DNA of 64,000 nt from an uncultured Prevotella sp. (GTDB lineage: Bacteria; Bacteroidota; Bacteroidia; Bacteroidales; Bacteroidaceae). Positions 16,667 to 25,595 of the stretch are shown one piece after another. The translations under genes were made by a program, and so were the position numbers. Where the stretch lies: the NCBI GenBank assembly GCA_900316565.1, contig ONDK01000003.1:1-64000 (forward strand), written 5' to 3'. Positions within the stretch are counted from its first letter, which is position 1. The number at the start of each line of letters is the position of its first letter. The notes below the pieces were generated by a model. It searched no databases. It was not told the DNA's origin and was given only the letters and a program-made list of their open reading frames with translations.

Positions 16667-18118
16667 TTAGTCGATATTCTTCAGAATTGCGAGCAGATGA
16701 TCCCATACCATTTGGACTGTTGGGATATAGAGGCACTCGTCTGGAGTGTGGACATTGCGCAGTGTCGGTCCGAAGCTTACCATGTCTAAGTCAGGATACT
16801 TCTCGGAGAACAGTCCGCACTCGAGTCCAGCGTGGATGCCTTTTACTATTGGTTCCTTTCCGAAGAGCTTCTTGTACTGTTCTACGGCAATCTTCACAAG
16901 CTCAGAGTTCGGGTTCATCTTCCAAGCAGGATAGCCGTCGGTCTGTGTAACCTTTGCTCCGGCAAGCTGGAAAGCTGCTTTGACAGTGTTTGACATATTC
17001 TGGAGGTTGCTCATGACGTTGGAGCGCTGGCTGGAGACTATTTCTACGCAGTTGTCGGAGCTCTGCACACTGGCGATGTTGCTGGATGTCTCTACCATCC
17101 ATTCTAGAGCCTTGTCCTGACACATGGCGAAGACACCGTTGTCGACAGCCTGCAAGGCCCGAATCATGTTCTCTGAGACGCTCTTCGGGATAACCTTCAC
17201 GGCGTCGGCAGAGGCAAGGTTCCATACCATGGTGGTGTCGGTAACGTGGAACTCGTCCTCAACGTCCTTTGTGTAGACATTCCAGTCGGCTTTTACCTCT
17301 TCTTTCTTGTCAGAAGGAACGGCAAAGACAATTTTTCCGTCGCGCGGTATGGCGTTGTGCATCTTTCCACTGTTGAACTGTGCCAAGCGGAGGTCCATCT
17401 TCTCCTGCTCGTTGTAGAGGAAGCGAGAGAGTAGCTTTATGGCGTTGGCGCGCTTCTTCTCGATGTCGTCGCCGGAGTGGCCGCCGTTGAGTCCCTTCAC
17501 TGAGCCTTCAAGGAAGAAATAACCTTCGGGCGCATCCTCGCGCTGGAAGTCGAACTCGGCGATAGTGCTCTTTCCGCCGGCGCAGCTGACGAATATCTGT
17601 CCCTCTTCCTCAGAGTCGAGGTTGATAAGATACTTGCCGGTCATAAAGCCCGGTTTCATGCCGAAGGCACCCGTGAGCTGTGTTTCCTCGTCGCGAGTGA
17701 AGACACATTCGATCGGTCCGTGCTCTATATCGTCGGAGTCGAGGATGGCAAGCTCTATGGCATCTCCAATACCGTCGTCAGCACCGAGCGTGGTGCCCTT
17801 GGCGTGAAGCCACTCACCGTCGACGTATGTCTGAATGGCGTCCTTGGAGAAGTCGAAGTCGACATCAACGAGCTTGTCGCAGACCATGTCCATATGGCTT
17901 TGCATGATAACCGTGGGCTTGTTCTCCATGCCGGGAGTGGCTCCTTTGCGGATGAGAACGTTGCCGGTCTCGTCAACCTTAGTCTCCAGTCCATGGCTTT
18001 CGCCGAAGTTCTTAAGATATTCAATCATTTTCTCCTCGTGCTTCGATGGACGGGGAATCTTGTTGATTTTTGCAAATTGCTCGAATACACGAGCGGGTTT
18101 TAATTCGCTGTTTGCCAT
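16667..18118 (-). CDS. pepD: Aminoacyl-histidine dipeptidase (peptidase M20C)
   Basis: A cytosolic di-zinc dipeptidase (PepD/carnosinase-type) acting on Xaa-His and other dipeptides. The 483 residues contain the M20 metal ligands in order: H in MQSHMDMVCD, bridging D in LGADDGIGDA, the general base pair EE in TRDEETQLTG, D in NLDSEEEGQ, and the C-terminal H in IHAGLECGLF. The long lid domain between them has GGHSGDDI. Length matches E. coli PepD. It is divergent from the small membrane protein gene at 18193, with overlapping promoter regions. Confidence 0.95.
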   Translation of the reverse strand: MANSELKPARVFEQFAKINKIPRPSKHEEKMIEYLKNFGESHGLETKVDETGNVLIRKGATPGMENKPTVIMQSHMDMVCDKLVDVDFDFSKDAIQTYVDGEWLHAKGTTLGADDGIGDAIELAILDSDDIEHGPIECVFTRDEETQLTGAFGMKPGFMTGKYLINLDSEEEGQIFVSCAGGKSTIAEFDFQREDAPEGYFFLEGSVKGLNGGHSGDDIEKKRANAIKLLSRFLYNEQEKMDLRLAQFNSGKMHNAIPRDGKIVFAVPSDKKEEVKADWNVYTKDVEDEFHVTDTTMVWNLASADAVKVIPKSVSENMIRALQAVDNGVFAMCQDKALEWMVETSSNIASVQSSDNCVEIVSSQRSNVMSNLQNMSNTVKAAFQLAGAKVTQTDGYPAWKMNPNSELVKIAVEQYKKLFGKEPIVKGIHAGLECGLFSEKYPDLDMVSFGPTLRNVHTPDECLYIPTVQMVWDHLLAILKNID

Positions 18119-18134
18119 TTTATGTTTAATTTAT

Positions 18135-18165
18135 TTTGTATTGTGTTCAAATTACCTTACCTTTG
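18135..18165 (+). promoter_or_regulatory. Promoter of the 18193-19061 unit
   Basis: TTTG (18135-18138), 19-bp spacer, TACCTTTG (18158-18165): an exact Bacteroidota consensus. The start would be near 18172, with a 21-nt leader to the ATG at 18193. Confidence 0.8.
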
Positions 18166-18167
18166 CA

Positions 18168-18186
18168 CAAATATATTGCAAAAGTA
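18168..18186 (-). promoter_or_regulatory. Candidate -7 elements for pepD
   Basis: Two minus-strand matches to TAnnTTTG lie here: TATATTTG (18168-18175) and TACTTTTG (18179-18186). Either would give a 40-60 nt leader for pepD and would compete with the + strand promoter that ends at 18165. Neither has a convincing -33. Confidence 0.4.
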
Positions 18187-18192
18187 CGAAAA

Positions 18193-18396
18193 ATGATAAA
18201 GATATTCTTTCTTAGCGTGTTAATAATTGCTATAGCGCTGGCTTTATTGTCAGTTCGGGTCATTCTTCTGAAGAACGGAACAATGAAGTCGCAGCACATC
18301 AAGGACAACGCCTATCTCAAGAGCAAGGGGATCCACTGTGTCATCGACCAGGACCGTGAGGAGAGACACAAGGACGGAAAAGAGGTCTTTTGCTAA
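18193..18396 (+). CDS. Small conserved-looking single-pass membrane protein
   Basis: A 67-residue protein with an N-terminal helix (residues 2-25, IKIFFLSVLIIAIALALLSVRVIL) and a short polar tail containing LKSKGIHCVIDQDREERHK. The KGI.C...QDRE pattern resembles small Bacteroidota membrane proteins of unknown function that I recall. There is no cleavage site, so it is probably anchored with the tail in the cytosol. The ATG at 18193 is chosen because an upstream in-frame ATG at 18136 overlaps the promoter. Likely co-transcribed with the lipoprotein gene 65 nt downstream, which has no promoter of its own that I can see. Confidence 0.7.
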   Translation: MIKIFFLSVLIIAIALALLSVRVILLKNGTMKSQHIKDNAYLKSKGIHCVIDQDREERHKDGKEVFC

Positions 18397-18461
18397 GGTT
18401 CCTTGGAAAACACAGTTACCAATATCATATTGAACAATAAGGAAAATACAATTAATAAATA

Positions 18462-19061
18462 ATGAAAAAGATTCTTTTCACAATGTCTGTTGCAGCGATG
18501 CTTGGTTTGGGTATGACATCATGCAACAACCAACCACAGAAGAACGATACCCAGAGTTCGGAGAATGCTGCTGCAGCACAGGGTGCCGACGGACTTAAGA
18601 TTGCTTACGTTGAGGTCGACTCCATCATGAGCCAGTACAACTATTGGAAGGATGTTACGAAGCTCATGCAGGGCAAGGAAGCCAACATACAGAAGACGCT
18701 CCAGGGTAAGCAACAGACTCTCCAGCAGGCCGCTGCCAACTTCCAGCAGGGTGTGCAGGCCAACAAATACAGTCAGGACGAGGCTCAGCAGATACAGGCT
18801 AACCTTCAGCGTCAGGCTCAGGAGGGCGACGCTCTCCAGCAGCGTCTCGGTGCTGAGTATCAGAAGGAGGCTGCTGGATATAACAAGGCTCTTTCCGACA
18901 GTATCCATCATTTCCTTGCAGAGTATAACAAGGACAAGAAGTATTCAATTATCTTCGCTAAACAGGGCGACAATATCCTTTATGCCCAGAATGCTTACGA
19001 CATCACAAAGGATGTCGTAGCTGGGCTGAACAAGCGATATAAGGGTATGAACAAGAAGTAA
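18462..19061 (+). CDS. OmpH/Skp-like lipoprotein
   Basis: A 199-residue periplasmic protein with a lipoprotein signal peptide (lipobox GMTSC, Cys21). The mature region after a Gln/Asn/Ala linker starts LKIAYVEVDSIMSQYNYW, typical of the Skp/OmpH first strand. It is followed by a long Gln-rich coiled coil (about residues 65-150) and a terminal beta segment (KYSIIFAKQGDNILYAQNAYDIT). Skp trimers chaperone outer-membrane proteins. Lipidation of an OmpH-type protein is common in Bacteroidota but differs from soluble E. coli Skp. Ends with its own terminator. Confidence 0.85.
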   Translation: MKKILFTMSVAAMLGLGMTSCNNQPQKNDTQSSENAAAAQGADGLKIAYVEVDSIMSQYNYWKDVTKLMQGKEANIQKTLQGKQQTLQQAAANFQQGVQANKYSQDEAQQIQANLQRQAQEGDALQQRLGAEYQKEAAGYNKALSDSIHHFLAEYNKDKKYSIIFAKQGDNILYAQNAYDITKDVVAGLNKRYKGMNKK

Positions 19062-19090
19062 TTAACTTCGTATTCTCTTTTTCCAAGAGT

Positions 19091-19118
19091 AGGGTGGGGT
19101 GTTTCCTCACCCTTTTTT
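19091..19118 (+). terminator. Terminator of the OmpH-like gene
   Basis: AGGGTGGGG (19091-19099) pairs with CCTCACCCT (19105-19113, one G-T), followed by TTTTTTG. It lies 30 nt after the stop. Confidence 0.85.
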
Positions 19119-19215
19119 GTTGTATGTCAGTCAAGGAACTCAGCAACTAAATGTGCCAAGTCAGCCTGTGAAAAGCTAATGGCCGCACCTAGTATTGTGG
19201 AAAATAACATCAACG

Positions 19216-19250
19216 AAAAAGGGGCTTCCCAACGGCGTGGGAAGTCCCTT
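19216..19250 (-). terminator. Terminator of nifJ
   Basis: GGGGCTTCCCA (19221-19231) pairs with TGGGAAGTCCC (19238-19248, one G-T). The minus strand continues CCCCTTTTTCG. It lies 31 nt past the nifJ stop. The 19119-19215 stretch between the two convergent terminators holds nothing recognisable. Confidence 0.85.
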
Positions 19251-19280
19251 TGATATTATAAAATTGTTACTGTCAGAAGA

Positions 19281-22200
19281 TTAGATAATCTCGCTCCAGT
19301 CCTCCTGGCTCTTACGGATGTAAGTCTGATAACGGCGCTTAGCAGCCTTCTCAGTCTCAGCGTAGAGCTCCTCAGCCTCGTCAGGACGAACCTTCTTCAG
19401 AGAAGCGAAACGAACCTCACCGAGGAGGTAGTCGCGGAAGTTCTCCCACTTCGGAGCCTTAGAGTCAAGCTGGAACGGGTTCTTGCCTTCCTTGGCGAGC
19501 TCTGGGTTGAAGCGCCACAGCTGCCAGTATCCGCACTGTACAGCCAGCTCTTCCTCGTGCTGAGAACGGTTCATGCCACGCTTCTTGCCATCGGCTTCCT
19601 TACCCTTAATGCCGTGGTTGATACATGGAGCGTAAGCGATAACGAGTGATGGGCCTGGGTAAGCCTCTGCCTCGCGGATAGCCTTCAGGGTCTGTGCATT
19701 GTCGGCACCCATAGCGACCTGAGCTACATAGATGTAGCCGTAGGTTGTCTCCATGAGTCCGAGGTCCTTCTTGCTGACGCGCTTACCGGCAGCAGCGAAC
19801 TGTGCGATAGCGCCCAGAGGAGTAGACTTAGAAGACTGACCACCAGTGTTGGAGTAAACCTCGGTATCGAGTACCAGAATGTTTACATCCTCACCGGAAG
19901 CGAGTACGTGGTCGAGACCACCGTAGCCGATGTCGTAAGAAGCACCGTCACCACCGATAATCCACTGAGAGCGCTTTACGAGATAGTGGTCGAGCGTCTT
20001 GAGCTCCTTAGCGACCTCGCAGCCAGCTTCGGCATCCTTCTCGATGAGAGGCTTCAGCACTGCAGCAGCGGCCTTTGAGCCGTCAGCGTCGTTCTTGTTG
20101 TCAATCCACTGCTGAGCAGCAGCCTTGAACTCGTCGCTGGTCTTGTCGTCGGCAATCTTCTCGTTGAGAAGCAGTGTGATGCGGTTCTTCATCTTCTTGT
20201 TGCCCAGTGCCATACCGAGACCGAACTCGCAGAAGTCCTCAAACAGAGAGTTGTCGAATGCAGGACCCTGACCCTTAGCGTTGGTTGTGTATGGAGAAGA
20301 TGGAACAGAAGCGGAGTAGATAGAAGAACAACCTGTAGCGTTGGCAATCATCTCACGGTCACCGAAGAGCTGAGAGATGAGCTTCACGTAAGGTGTCTCA
20401 CCGCAACCGGAGCAAGCACCTGAGAACTCGAACAGAGGAGTAGCGAACTGTGAGTTCTTCGGACTCTGCTTGATGTCAACGAGGTCCTGCTTAGAAGCAA
20501 CGTTCTTTACGAGCCAATCCCAGTTCTTTGCTTCTTCAACCATTTCCGGAGCGTCAACATTGAACGGGATCATCTTCAGAGCCTTCTCACCGGTCTCGCG
20601 GTTCTTGCCCATGCAGACGTCGGCGCAGTTGCCGCAGCCAAGGCAGTCGAGGACAGAAACCTCAATGCGGAAGTGCATGCCCTTAAGAGCCTTAGGAGCT
20701 TTCACCTCGAGGGTAGTGCCCTTGAAGCTTTCTGCCTCCTTGTCGTCGAGAACGAACGGACGGATGGCAGCGTGAGGGCAGACGAATGCACACTTGTTAC
20801 ACTGGATACAGTTCTCCGGATTCCATACAGGAACCATGGCCTCAACGCCACGCTTCTCGTAAGCTGCTGTTCCGTTCTGCCATGTGCCGTCGACGGTGCC
20901 GTTCTTTACGAAGTCGCTGACCTTCAGGAGGTCTCCTGCCTGTGCGTTCATAGGACGAACGAGCTCCTTGACGAATGCCGGTGCGTCGTCTTCCTTCTTG
21001 TCGTCTTCTGGCAGGTTAGCCCATGCCGGGTCAACGGTCAGCTCCTTGTACTCACCACCGCGGTCAACGGCAGCGTAGTTCATGTTGACGATATCTTCAC
21101 CCTTCTTACCGTAGGACTTGACGATGAACTTCTTCATCTGCTCTACAGCAAGATCCTCAGGGATAACCTTTGTAATACGGAAGAATGCAGACTGCAGAAT
21201 GGTGTTGGTGCGGTTGCCCAGTCCAATCTCGCGGCCAATCTTGCTTGCGTTAATGTAGTAGACTGTGATATGGTGCTGAGCAAAGTACTTCTTGACGTGG
21301 TTAGGAATGAAGTTTACGAGCTCCTCACCGTCGAAGATAGTGTTGAGCAGGAAGGTACCATTGTCGCGAAGACCACGTGTCACATCGTACATGTGGAGGT
21401 AAGCCTGAACGTGGCATGCCACAAAGTTAGGTGTATTTACGAGGTAAGCGGAGTGGATAGGCTCGTCACCGAAACGCAGGTGAGAACATGTGAAACCACC
21501 TGACTTCTTAGAGTCATAAGAGAAGTAAGCCTGGCAGTACTTGTTGGTGTTGTTACCAATAATCTGCACAGAGTTCTTGTTGGCACCTACAGTACCGTCT
21601 GAACCGAGACCGAAGAACTTTGCCTCGAAGAGAGAGTCACCGCCCATAGGAACTTCAGGAACTTCAGGAAGTGATGTGAAGGTAACGTCATCGACAATAC
21701 CTACAGTGAAGTGGTTCTTTGGCTCCGGGAGCTCTAAGTTGTTGAATACGGAGATAATCTTTGCAGGTGTGGTGTCGTTAGAGCCCAGACCGTAGCGTCC
21801 GCCAACAATGAGAGGTTTGCGTGGGTCGTCGTAGAGAGCGCTCTTCACGTCGAGATACAGAGGCTCGCCCTCTGCTCCAGGCTCCTTTGTACGATCGAGA
21901 ACTGCGATACGTTTTACGGTGTCAGGGATAGCCTTGCGGATAGCCTCAACAGAGAATGGACGATAAAGGTGAACAGCCACCATACCGACTTTCTTGCCCT
22001 GTTTTGTCAGGTAGTCGATAGCCTCACGGGCTGGCTCTGTAGCAGAACCCATCAGAACGATGATGTTCTCAGCGTCGGCAGCACCGTAGTAGTTGAAGAG
22101 GTGATACTCACGGCCGGTGATCTTAGAGATCTCACCGAGGTACTTCTCTACAACAGCCGGTACCTTATCGTAATACTCGTTGCAAGCCTCACGGTGTGTG

Positions 22201-22883
22201 AAGAATGTCTCTGGGTTCTCGGCAGTACCGCGTGTTACAGGGCGCTCTGGAGTGAGGGCACGGTCGCGGAAACGCTTTACGTAATCCATGTTGAGCAGCG
22301 GACGGATGTCCTCCATATCCATCTCCTCAACCTTGTGGTACTCGTGTGATGTGCGGAAACCATCGAAGAAGTTGATGAATGGTACTTCTGTCTCCAGTGT
22401 TGCCAGATAAGGAACTGCTGACAGATCCATAACCTCCTGGACAGAACCGGAGCAGAACATTGCGAAACCTGTCTGACGGCAAGCCATGACATCCTGATGG
22501 TCACCGAAGATACACAGAGAATGAGAAGCCAGTGTACGTGCGGAAACGTTGAATACGCAAGGAAGCAGCTCACCGGCAATCTTATACATATTTGGTATCA
22601 TCAGAAGGAGACCCTGAGATGCGGTGTACGTAGAGGTGAGAGCGCCAGCCTGAAGTGAGCCGTGAACGGCACCGGCAGCACCGCCCTCAGACTCCATTTC
22701 CTGTACGGATACGGTCTGACCAAACAGATTCTTACGACCCTGAGCAGCCCATTCGTCGACATGCTCAGCCATTGGAGACGACGGAGTGATAGGGTAGATA
22801 GCAGCAACCTCAGTAAACATGTAGCTTACGTGAGCGGCAGCTGTATTACCATCACAGGTCACAAACTTTTTTTCTTTAGCCAT
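19281..22883 (-). CDS. nifJ: Pyruvate:ferredoxin (flavodoxin) oxidoreductase
   Basis: Oxidatively decarboxylates pyruvate to acetyl-CoA and CO2 with reduction of ferredoxin, the central step of anaerobic carbon metabolism. The single 1200-residue chain has all fused domains: the N-terminal pyrimidine-binding domain (TAAAHVSYMFTEVAAIYPIT, SSPMAE), domain II, the CoA-binding gamma domain with EAKFFGLGSDGTVGANK, two 4Fe-4S motifs (CIQCNKCAFVCPHAA and CLGCGNCADVCMG), and the C-terminal TPP domain (GDGASYDIGYGG, then TEVYSNTGGQSS) with the CSGCGE cluster motif. Monocistronic between its terminator and the ATPase gene. No clear promoter match. Codon use looks strongly optimised, fitting high expression. 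Confidence 0.97.
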   Translation of the reverse strand: MAKEKKFVTCDGNTAAAHVSYMFTEVAAIYPITPSSPMAEHVDEWAAQGRKNLFGQTVSVQEMESEGGAAGAVHGSLQAGALTSTYTASQGLLLMIPNMYKIAGELLPCVFNVSARTLASHSLCIFGDHQDVMACRQTGFAMFCSGSVQEVMDLSAVPYLATLETEVPFINFFDGFRTSHEYHKVEEMDMEDIRPLLNMDYVKRFRDRALTPERPVTRGTAENPETFFTHREACNEYYDKVPAVVEKYLGEISKITGREYHLFNYYGAADAENIIVLMGSATEPAREAIDYLTKQGKKVGMVAVHLYRPFSVEAIRKAIPDTVKRIAVLDRTKEPGAEGEPLYLDVKSALYDDPRKPLIVGGRYGLGSNDTTPAKIISVFNNLELPEPKNHFTVGIVDDVTFTSLPEVPEVPMGGDSLFEAKFFGLGSDGTVGANKNSVQIIGNNTNKYCQAYFSYDSKKSGGFTCSHLRFGDEPIHSAYLVNTPNFVACHVQAYLHMYDVTRGLRDNGTFLLNTIFDGEELVNFIPNHVKKYFAQHHITVYYINASKIGREIGLGNRTNTILQSAFFRITKVIPEDLAVEQMKKFIVKSYGKKGEDIVNMNYAAVDRGGEYKELTVDPAWANLPEDDKKEDDAPAFVKELVRPMNAQAGDLLKVSDFVKNGTVDGTWQNGTAAYEKRGVEAMVPVWNPENCIQCNKCAFVCPHAAIRPFVLDDKEAESFKGTTLEVKAPKALKGMHFRIEVSVLDCLGCGNCADVCMGKNRETGEKALKMIPFNVDAPEMVEEAKNWDWLVKNVASKQDLVDIKQSPKNSQFATPLFEFSGACSGCGETPYVKLISQLFGDREMIANATGCSSIYSASVPSSPYTTNAKGQGPAFDNSLFEDFCEFGLGMALGNKKMKNRITLLLNEKIADDKTSDEFKAAAQQWIDNKNDADGSKAAAAVLKPLIEKDAEAGCEVAKELKTLDHYLVKRSQWIIGGDGASYDIGYGGLDHVLASGEDVNILVLDTEVYSNTGGQSSKSTPLGAIAQFAAAGKRVSKKDLGLMETTYGYIYVAQVAMGADNAQTLKAIREAEAYPGPSLVIAYAPCINHGIKGKEADGKKRGMNRSQHEEELAVQCGYWQLWRFNPELAKEGKNPFQLDSKAPKWENFRDYLLGEVRFASLKKVRPDEAEELYAETEKAAKRRYQTYIRKSQEDWSEII

Positions 22884-23015
22884 TTTGTTTAATTATTAAA
22901 ATGAATATTGTTTTTATAATGTTTTGGTATTTGCCAAATAATATTTATATTTATTGTATGTCTAATTATCTTTGTTGTATGTCTTCGTATTATCACCTTC
23001 CCTTTACGGGTCTCG

Positions 23016-24200
23016 TCAGTATATAAACCCGAAAAGCCAAAGCGGTATCTTGTTTTCCTTTCCTATTTCGGTGTGGTAACGGGCGTAGATGACATCGTTG
23101 CTGTACCTTACCTTTCTGTTGTTGGCATCGCAGATGCGGAATTTATATTTGTCATCGATGATGTAGTATCCCGGCTTCTGCCCAACGTTTACCTTGTGGT
23201 CCTTTCTTAGTGTTCCGACAAAGAAAGTCTCCATGACATCCTGCTCTGTGAATGTCATCGGGTAGATGACGTATTGGAGATTGGTGTTGTGGAGCATCAC
23301 TTTAGCCGGCTTTTTGGGGAACTCTTCGCCAACGGGGTATATGATATTGACCAAACGGGCCTCAGCAAGGTATTTGATATAGTTCATCACGGTTGCCCGG
23401 CTGGTGTTGATGTCCTTTGCGAGATTACTGATGTTTGGGGCTTTAGGACCGGCAATGGCCAACTGGTAGAACAACTTCTTTATCTTTGACAGATACTTTA
23501 ACTCAATCTGTTTAATTAACAGAATATCAACCTCTGTCATCATGTTCATGGTCTTCAGTAGATTCTCCGAGAAGTTTCGATTTTCAAGGAAGAAAGGATA
23601 GAAGCCGTGATGAAGATAGTCTTGGAAATATTTCTGTGGGCTGGCCATAGGCAGTATGGTCTTCAAGATGGACTCATAGTCAGAGAGTATCTCTTTTAGG
23701 GTGTAGGTCTTGAAGTTGTTGCCGGTCATAAGATTGAGGTACTCGCGGAAAGAGAAGCCACGAAGGCTGTAGCTTTTTACTATTCCGTTAAGTTCCGGGT
23801 TTTCTTCCTTTAGTCTCATGACGCTGGAACCGGTGAAGATAATCTTCAGCCCAGGATAGTAATCGTAGCACTGACGCAGCTCCTTACTCCAGTTTGGCTG
23901 CTTGAACACCTGGTCTATGAGCAGCGTCCTGCCTCCATGTCTATAGAACTCTCCTGCGAAATCGCAGATACCGCGTCCCTGGAAGTAGAAGTTGTTCATG
24001 TTGATGTACAGACACTGGCGGTCGCGAGTGTCGAAGTGTTCCTTTGCGTACTGAAGGAGAAATGTGGTCTTTCCTATGCCTCTTGACCCCTTGATGCCAA
24101 TGAGTCGGTCGTTCCAATCTATCTCATCCATTAGGGTGCGACGGACAGGAGCGTTTGTGTGTTCCACTAGATATGTATGAGTACGAAAGAAAGCTTCCAT
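23016..24200 (-). CDS. AAA-type ATPase (AAA_14/DUF4143-like) with altered Walker B
   Basis: A 394-residue STAND-like ATPase of the group common as orphans in Bacteroidota. Walker A is GSRGIGKTT (38-46). The Walker B region reads RTLLIDQVF (91-99), where the family normally has a DE pair followed by H, so the catalytic glutamate is glutamine. The sensor-like IIFTGSSV (120-127) is kept. A winged-helix segment follows (about 255-300, NISNLAKDINTSRATVMNYIKYL), then a nuclease-like C-terminal domain (YYIIDDKYKFRICD). The function of the family is unknown. Monocistronic with a good promoter. No phage or defence gene is adjacent. Confidence 0.8.
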   Translation of the reverse strand: MEAFFRTHTYLVEHTNAPVRRTLMDEIDWNDRLIGIKGSRGIGKTTFLLQYAKEHFDTRDRQCLYINMNNFYFQGRGICDFAGEFYRHGGRTLLIDQVFKQPNWSKELRQCYDYYPGLKIIFTGSSVMRLKEENPELNGIVKSYSLRGFSFREYLNLMTGNNFKTYTLKEILSDYESILKTILPMASPQKYFQDYLHHGFYPFFLENRNFSENLLKTMNMMTEVDILLIKQIELKYLSKIKKLFYQLAIAGPKAPNISNLAKDINTSRATVMNYIKYLAEARLVNIIYPVGEEFPKKPAKVMLHNTNLQYVIYPMTFTEQDVMETFFVGTLRKDHKVNVGQKPGYYIIDDKYKFRICDANNRKVRYSNDVIYARYHTEIGKENKIPLWLFGFIY

Positions 24201-24223
24201 ATTTGTTTTAGTTTTCCGACGTG

Positions 24224-24255
24224 CAAAGTTAATATATTATTCTGTTATTTGCAAA
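24224..24255 (-). promoter_or_regulatory. Promoter of the AAA ATPase gene
   Basis: Minus strand TTTG (24252-24255), 20-bp spacer, TAACTTTG (24224-24231). The start would be near 24217, 17 nt before the ATG. Confidence 0.7.
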
Positions 24256-24262
24256 CTCAAGA

Positions 24263-24293
24263 TTGCAAAAAATATATTTTTTTATTATTTTTG
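24263..24293 (+). promoter_or_regulatory. Promoter of the ATP-grasp gene
   Basis: TTG (24263-24265), 20-bp spacer, TATTTTTG (24286-24293). The start would be near 24300, 26 nt before the ATG at 24326. It lies back-to-back with the minus-strand promoter of the ATPase gene. Confidence 0.55.
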
Positions 24294-24325
24294 CACTCTG
24301 AATTAAAGAAATGAAAAAGTAAACG

Positions 24326-25423
24326 ATGAAGTTGCATGTTTTTAATCCTGAGCACGACATAGCTCTTGCCCATGATGACCAATACTTTACGGCTCCGAAG
24401 GTGGCCAGAATGCTTCGTGAGGGTTGCGACTTTCTCCCTGCACTGTGGGCCGGTGAAGATGATTGTGTTCTCGTTGGTGATGTGAACGCAGCTGAAGAAA
24501 AACTTCGAAAGTCATGTGTGGAAGTGAAGGATGTGAGCTTCATCACACAGTCAGACTTATGTTTCCTGTCGAAGGATACTGTCGTGGAACCTTGGGGATG
24601 GGACAGTGCCCTATGCTTCCAACTTACCAAGCACGGGTTACCGGGAGTGTGCTTGCCTGATGACGGATATTTGCGTGATGTCAGGATGTTGAGCTGTAGG
24701 ACGTTTTCCTCAAAGGTGTTGTCAATGCTGAGGAAAGAGATTGACAGTAATTCTACTTTTACTATAGGAGAATCATATTATATCACTGATATAGAAGAAC
24801 TTGTATATTATATCCATGATTTGGGAAGATGCGTGCTCAAGGAACCGTGGAGCTGTAGTGGGAGAGGAGTGCGCTATGTGGCTTGTGAGCCTGTCGTGAA
24901 TTCGGCGGTCAGATTTGAGCCTCTTGCTATGCCGCTTCTTAACTGGGCACGGAATATCATCAAGCAGCAAGGAGGAATTATGTTAGAGCCCTATTATAAT
25001 AATGTGAAGGATTTCGGGATGGAGTTTCTCTGCAATGCTGCAGGAGTAGAATACCAAGGATTGTCGGTCTTCAGTACTGAGAGTGGGTTCTATCATGGGA
25101 ATATCGTTGCTTCAGAGGACTTCAAGTTGCAGATGTTGTCACAATGGATAACCGCAGAGCGGCTTCTCATGGTAAAAAAAGCAATAAAGGACATTTTATC
25201 TGAAGAGATGGGAAATCGCTACTGTGGACCGTTTGGTGTCGACATGATGATTGTAAAATCAGACGATGGCTCCATTCGTCTGCATCCTATGGTTGAGACT
25301 AATGTCAGAAGGACCATGGGGCATGTGGCGTTGTCTCTGTTTGGGAAGTTGCCTTTTGATGCGGCAGTGTTGAGTCTCTCTCGAAACGACTGCATTGTAA
25401 GCCGTTGCGATAGTTTGTTGTGA
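24326..25423 (+). CDS. Orphan ATP-grasp-fold protein, Bacteroidota family
   Basis: A 365-residue cytosolic protein. The N-terminus MKLHVFNPEHDIALAHDD resembles a Bacteroidota-wide uncharacterised family. Features fit an ATP-grasp ligase: VLKEPWSCSGRGVRYV (170-185; Lys172 and the glycine-rich loop for ATP), MLEPYYNNVKDFGMEF (219-234), GPFGVDMMIV (301-310), and a metal-binding HPMVETNVRRTMGHVA (320-335) with E and N ligands. The sequence predicts an ATP-dependent carboxylate ligation, but nothing shows which substrate. There is no operon partner: the ATPase is divergent and the transglycosylase-like gene is convergent. Confidence 0.75.
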   Translation: MKLHVFNPEHDIALAHDDQYFTAPKVARMLREGCDFLPALWAGEDDCVLVGDVNAAEEKLRKSCVEVKDVSFITQSDLCFLSKDTVVEPWGWDSALCFQLTKHGLPGVCLPDDGYLRDVRMLSCRTFSSKVLSMLRKEIDSNSTFTIGESYYITDIEELVYYIHDLGRCVLKEPWSCSGRGVRYVACEPVVNSAVRFEPLAMPLLNWARNIIKQQGGIMLEPYYNNVKDFGMEFLCNAAGVEYQGLSVFSTESGFYHGNIVASEDFKLQMLSQWITAERLLMVKKAIKDILSEEMGNRYCGPFGVDMMIVKSDDGSIRLHPMVETNVRRTMGHVALSLFGKLPFDAAVLSLSRNDCIVSRCDSLL

Positions 25424-25548
25424 GCTTTTGAGGCGTCGGAGGAGAAACAGTTCTTATGACGGGAGTATTATAAAAGACGCGCTGAAAGAATTGAAAAGAC
25501 GCTCAGAAATAACAGTACATAAATCCTCCGGAAGGAACAATAAAAAAA

Positions 25549-25570
25549 CGCGCCGGAAAATACCGGCGCG
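25549..25570 (-). terminator. Terminator of the transglycosylase-like gene
   Basis: A perfect 8-bp GC stem CGCGCCGG / CCGGCGCG (25549-25556, 25563-25570). The minus strand runs into GTTTTTTTATTG. It may also slow + strand read-through from the ATP-grasp gene. The stretch 25424-25548 holds no gene I can support. Confidence 0.85.
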
Positions 25571-25595
25571 CCTATCTGTGTTTTTGCTTTTCTTT

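Noticed and set aside
20673..21503. 276-residue open frame on the + strand opposite nifJ
   Set aside because: Antisense to PFOR. The open frame follows from biased codon use in a highly expressed gene.
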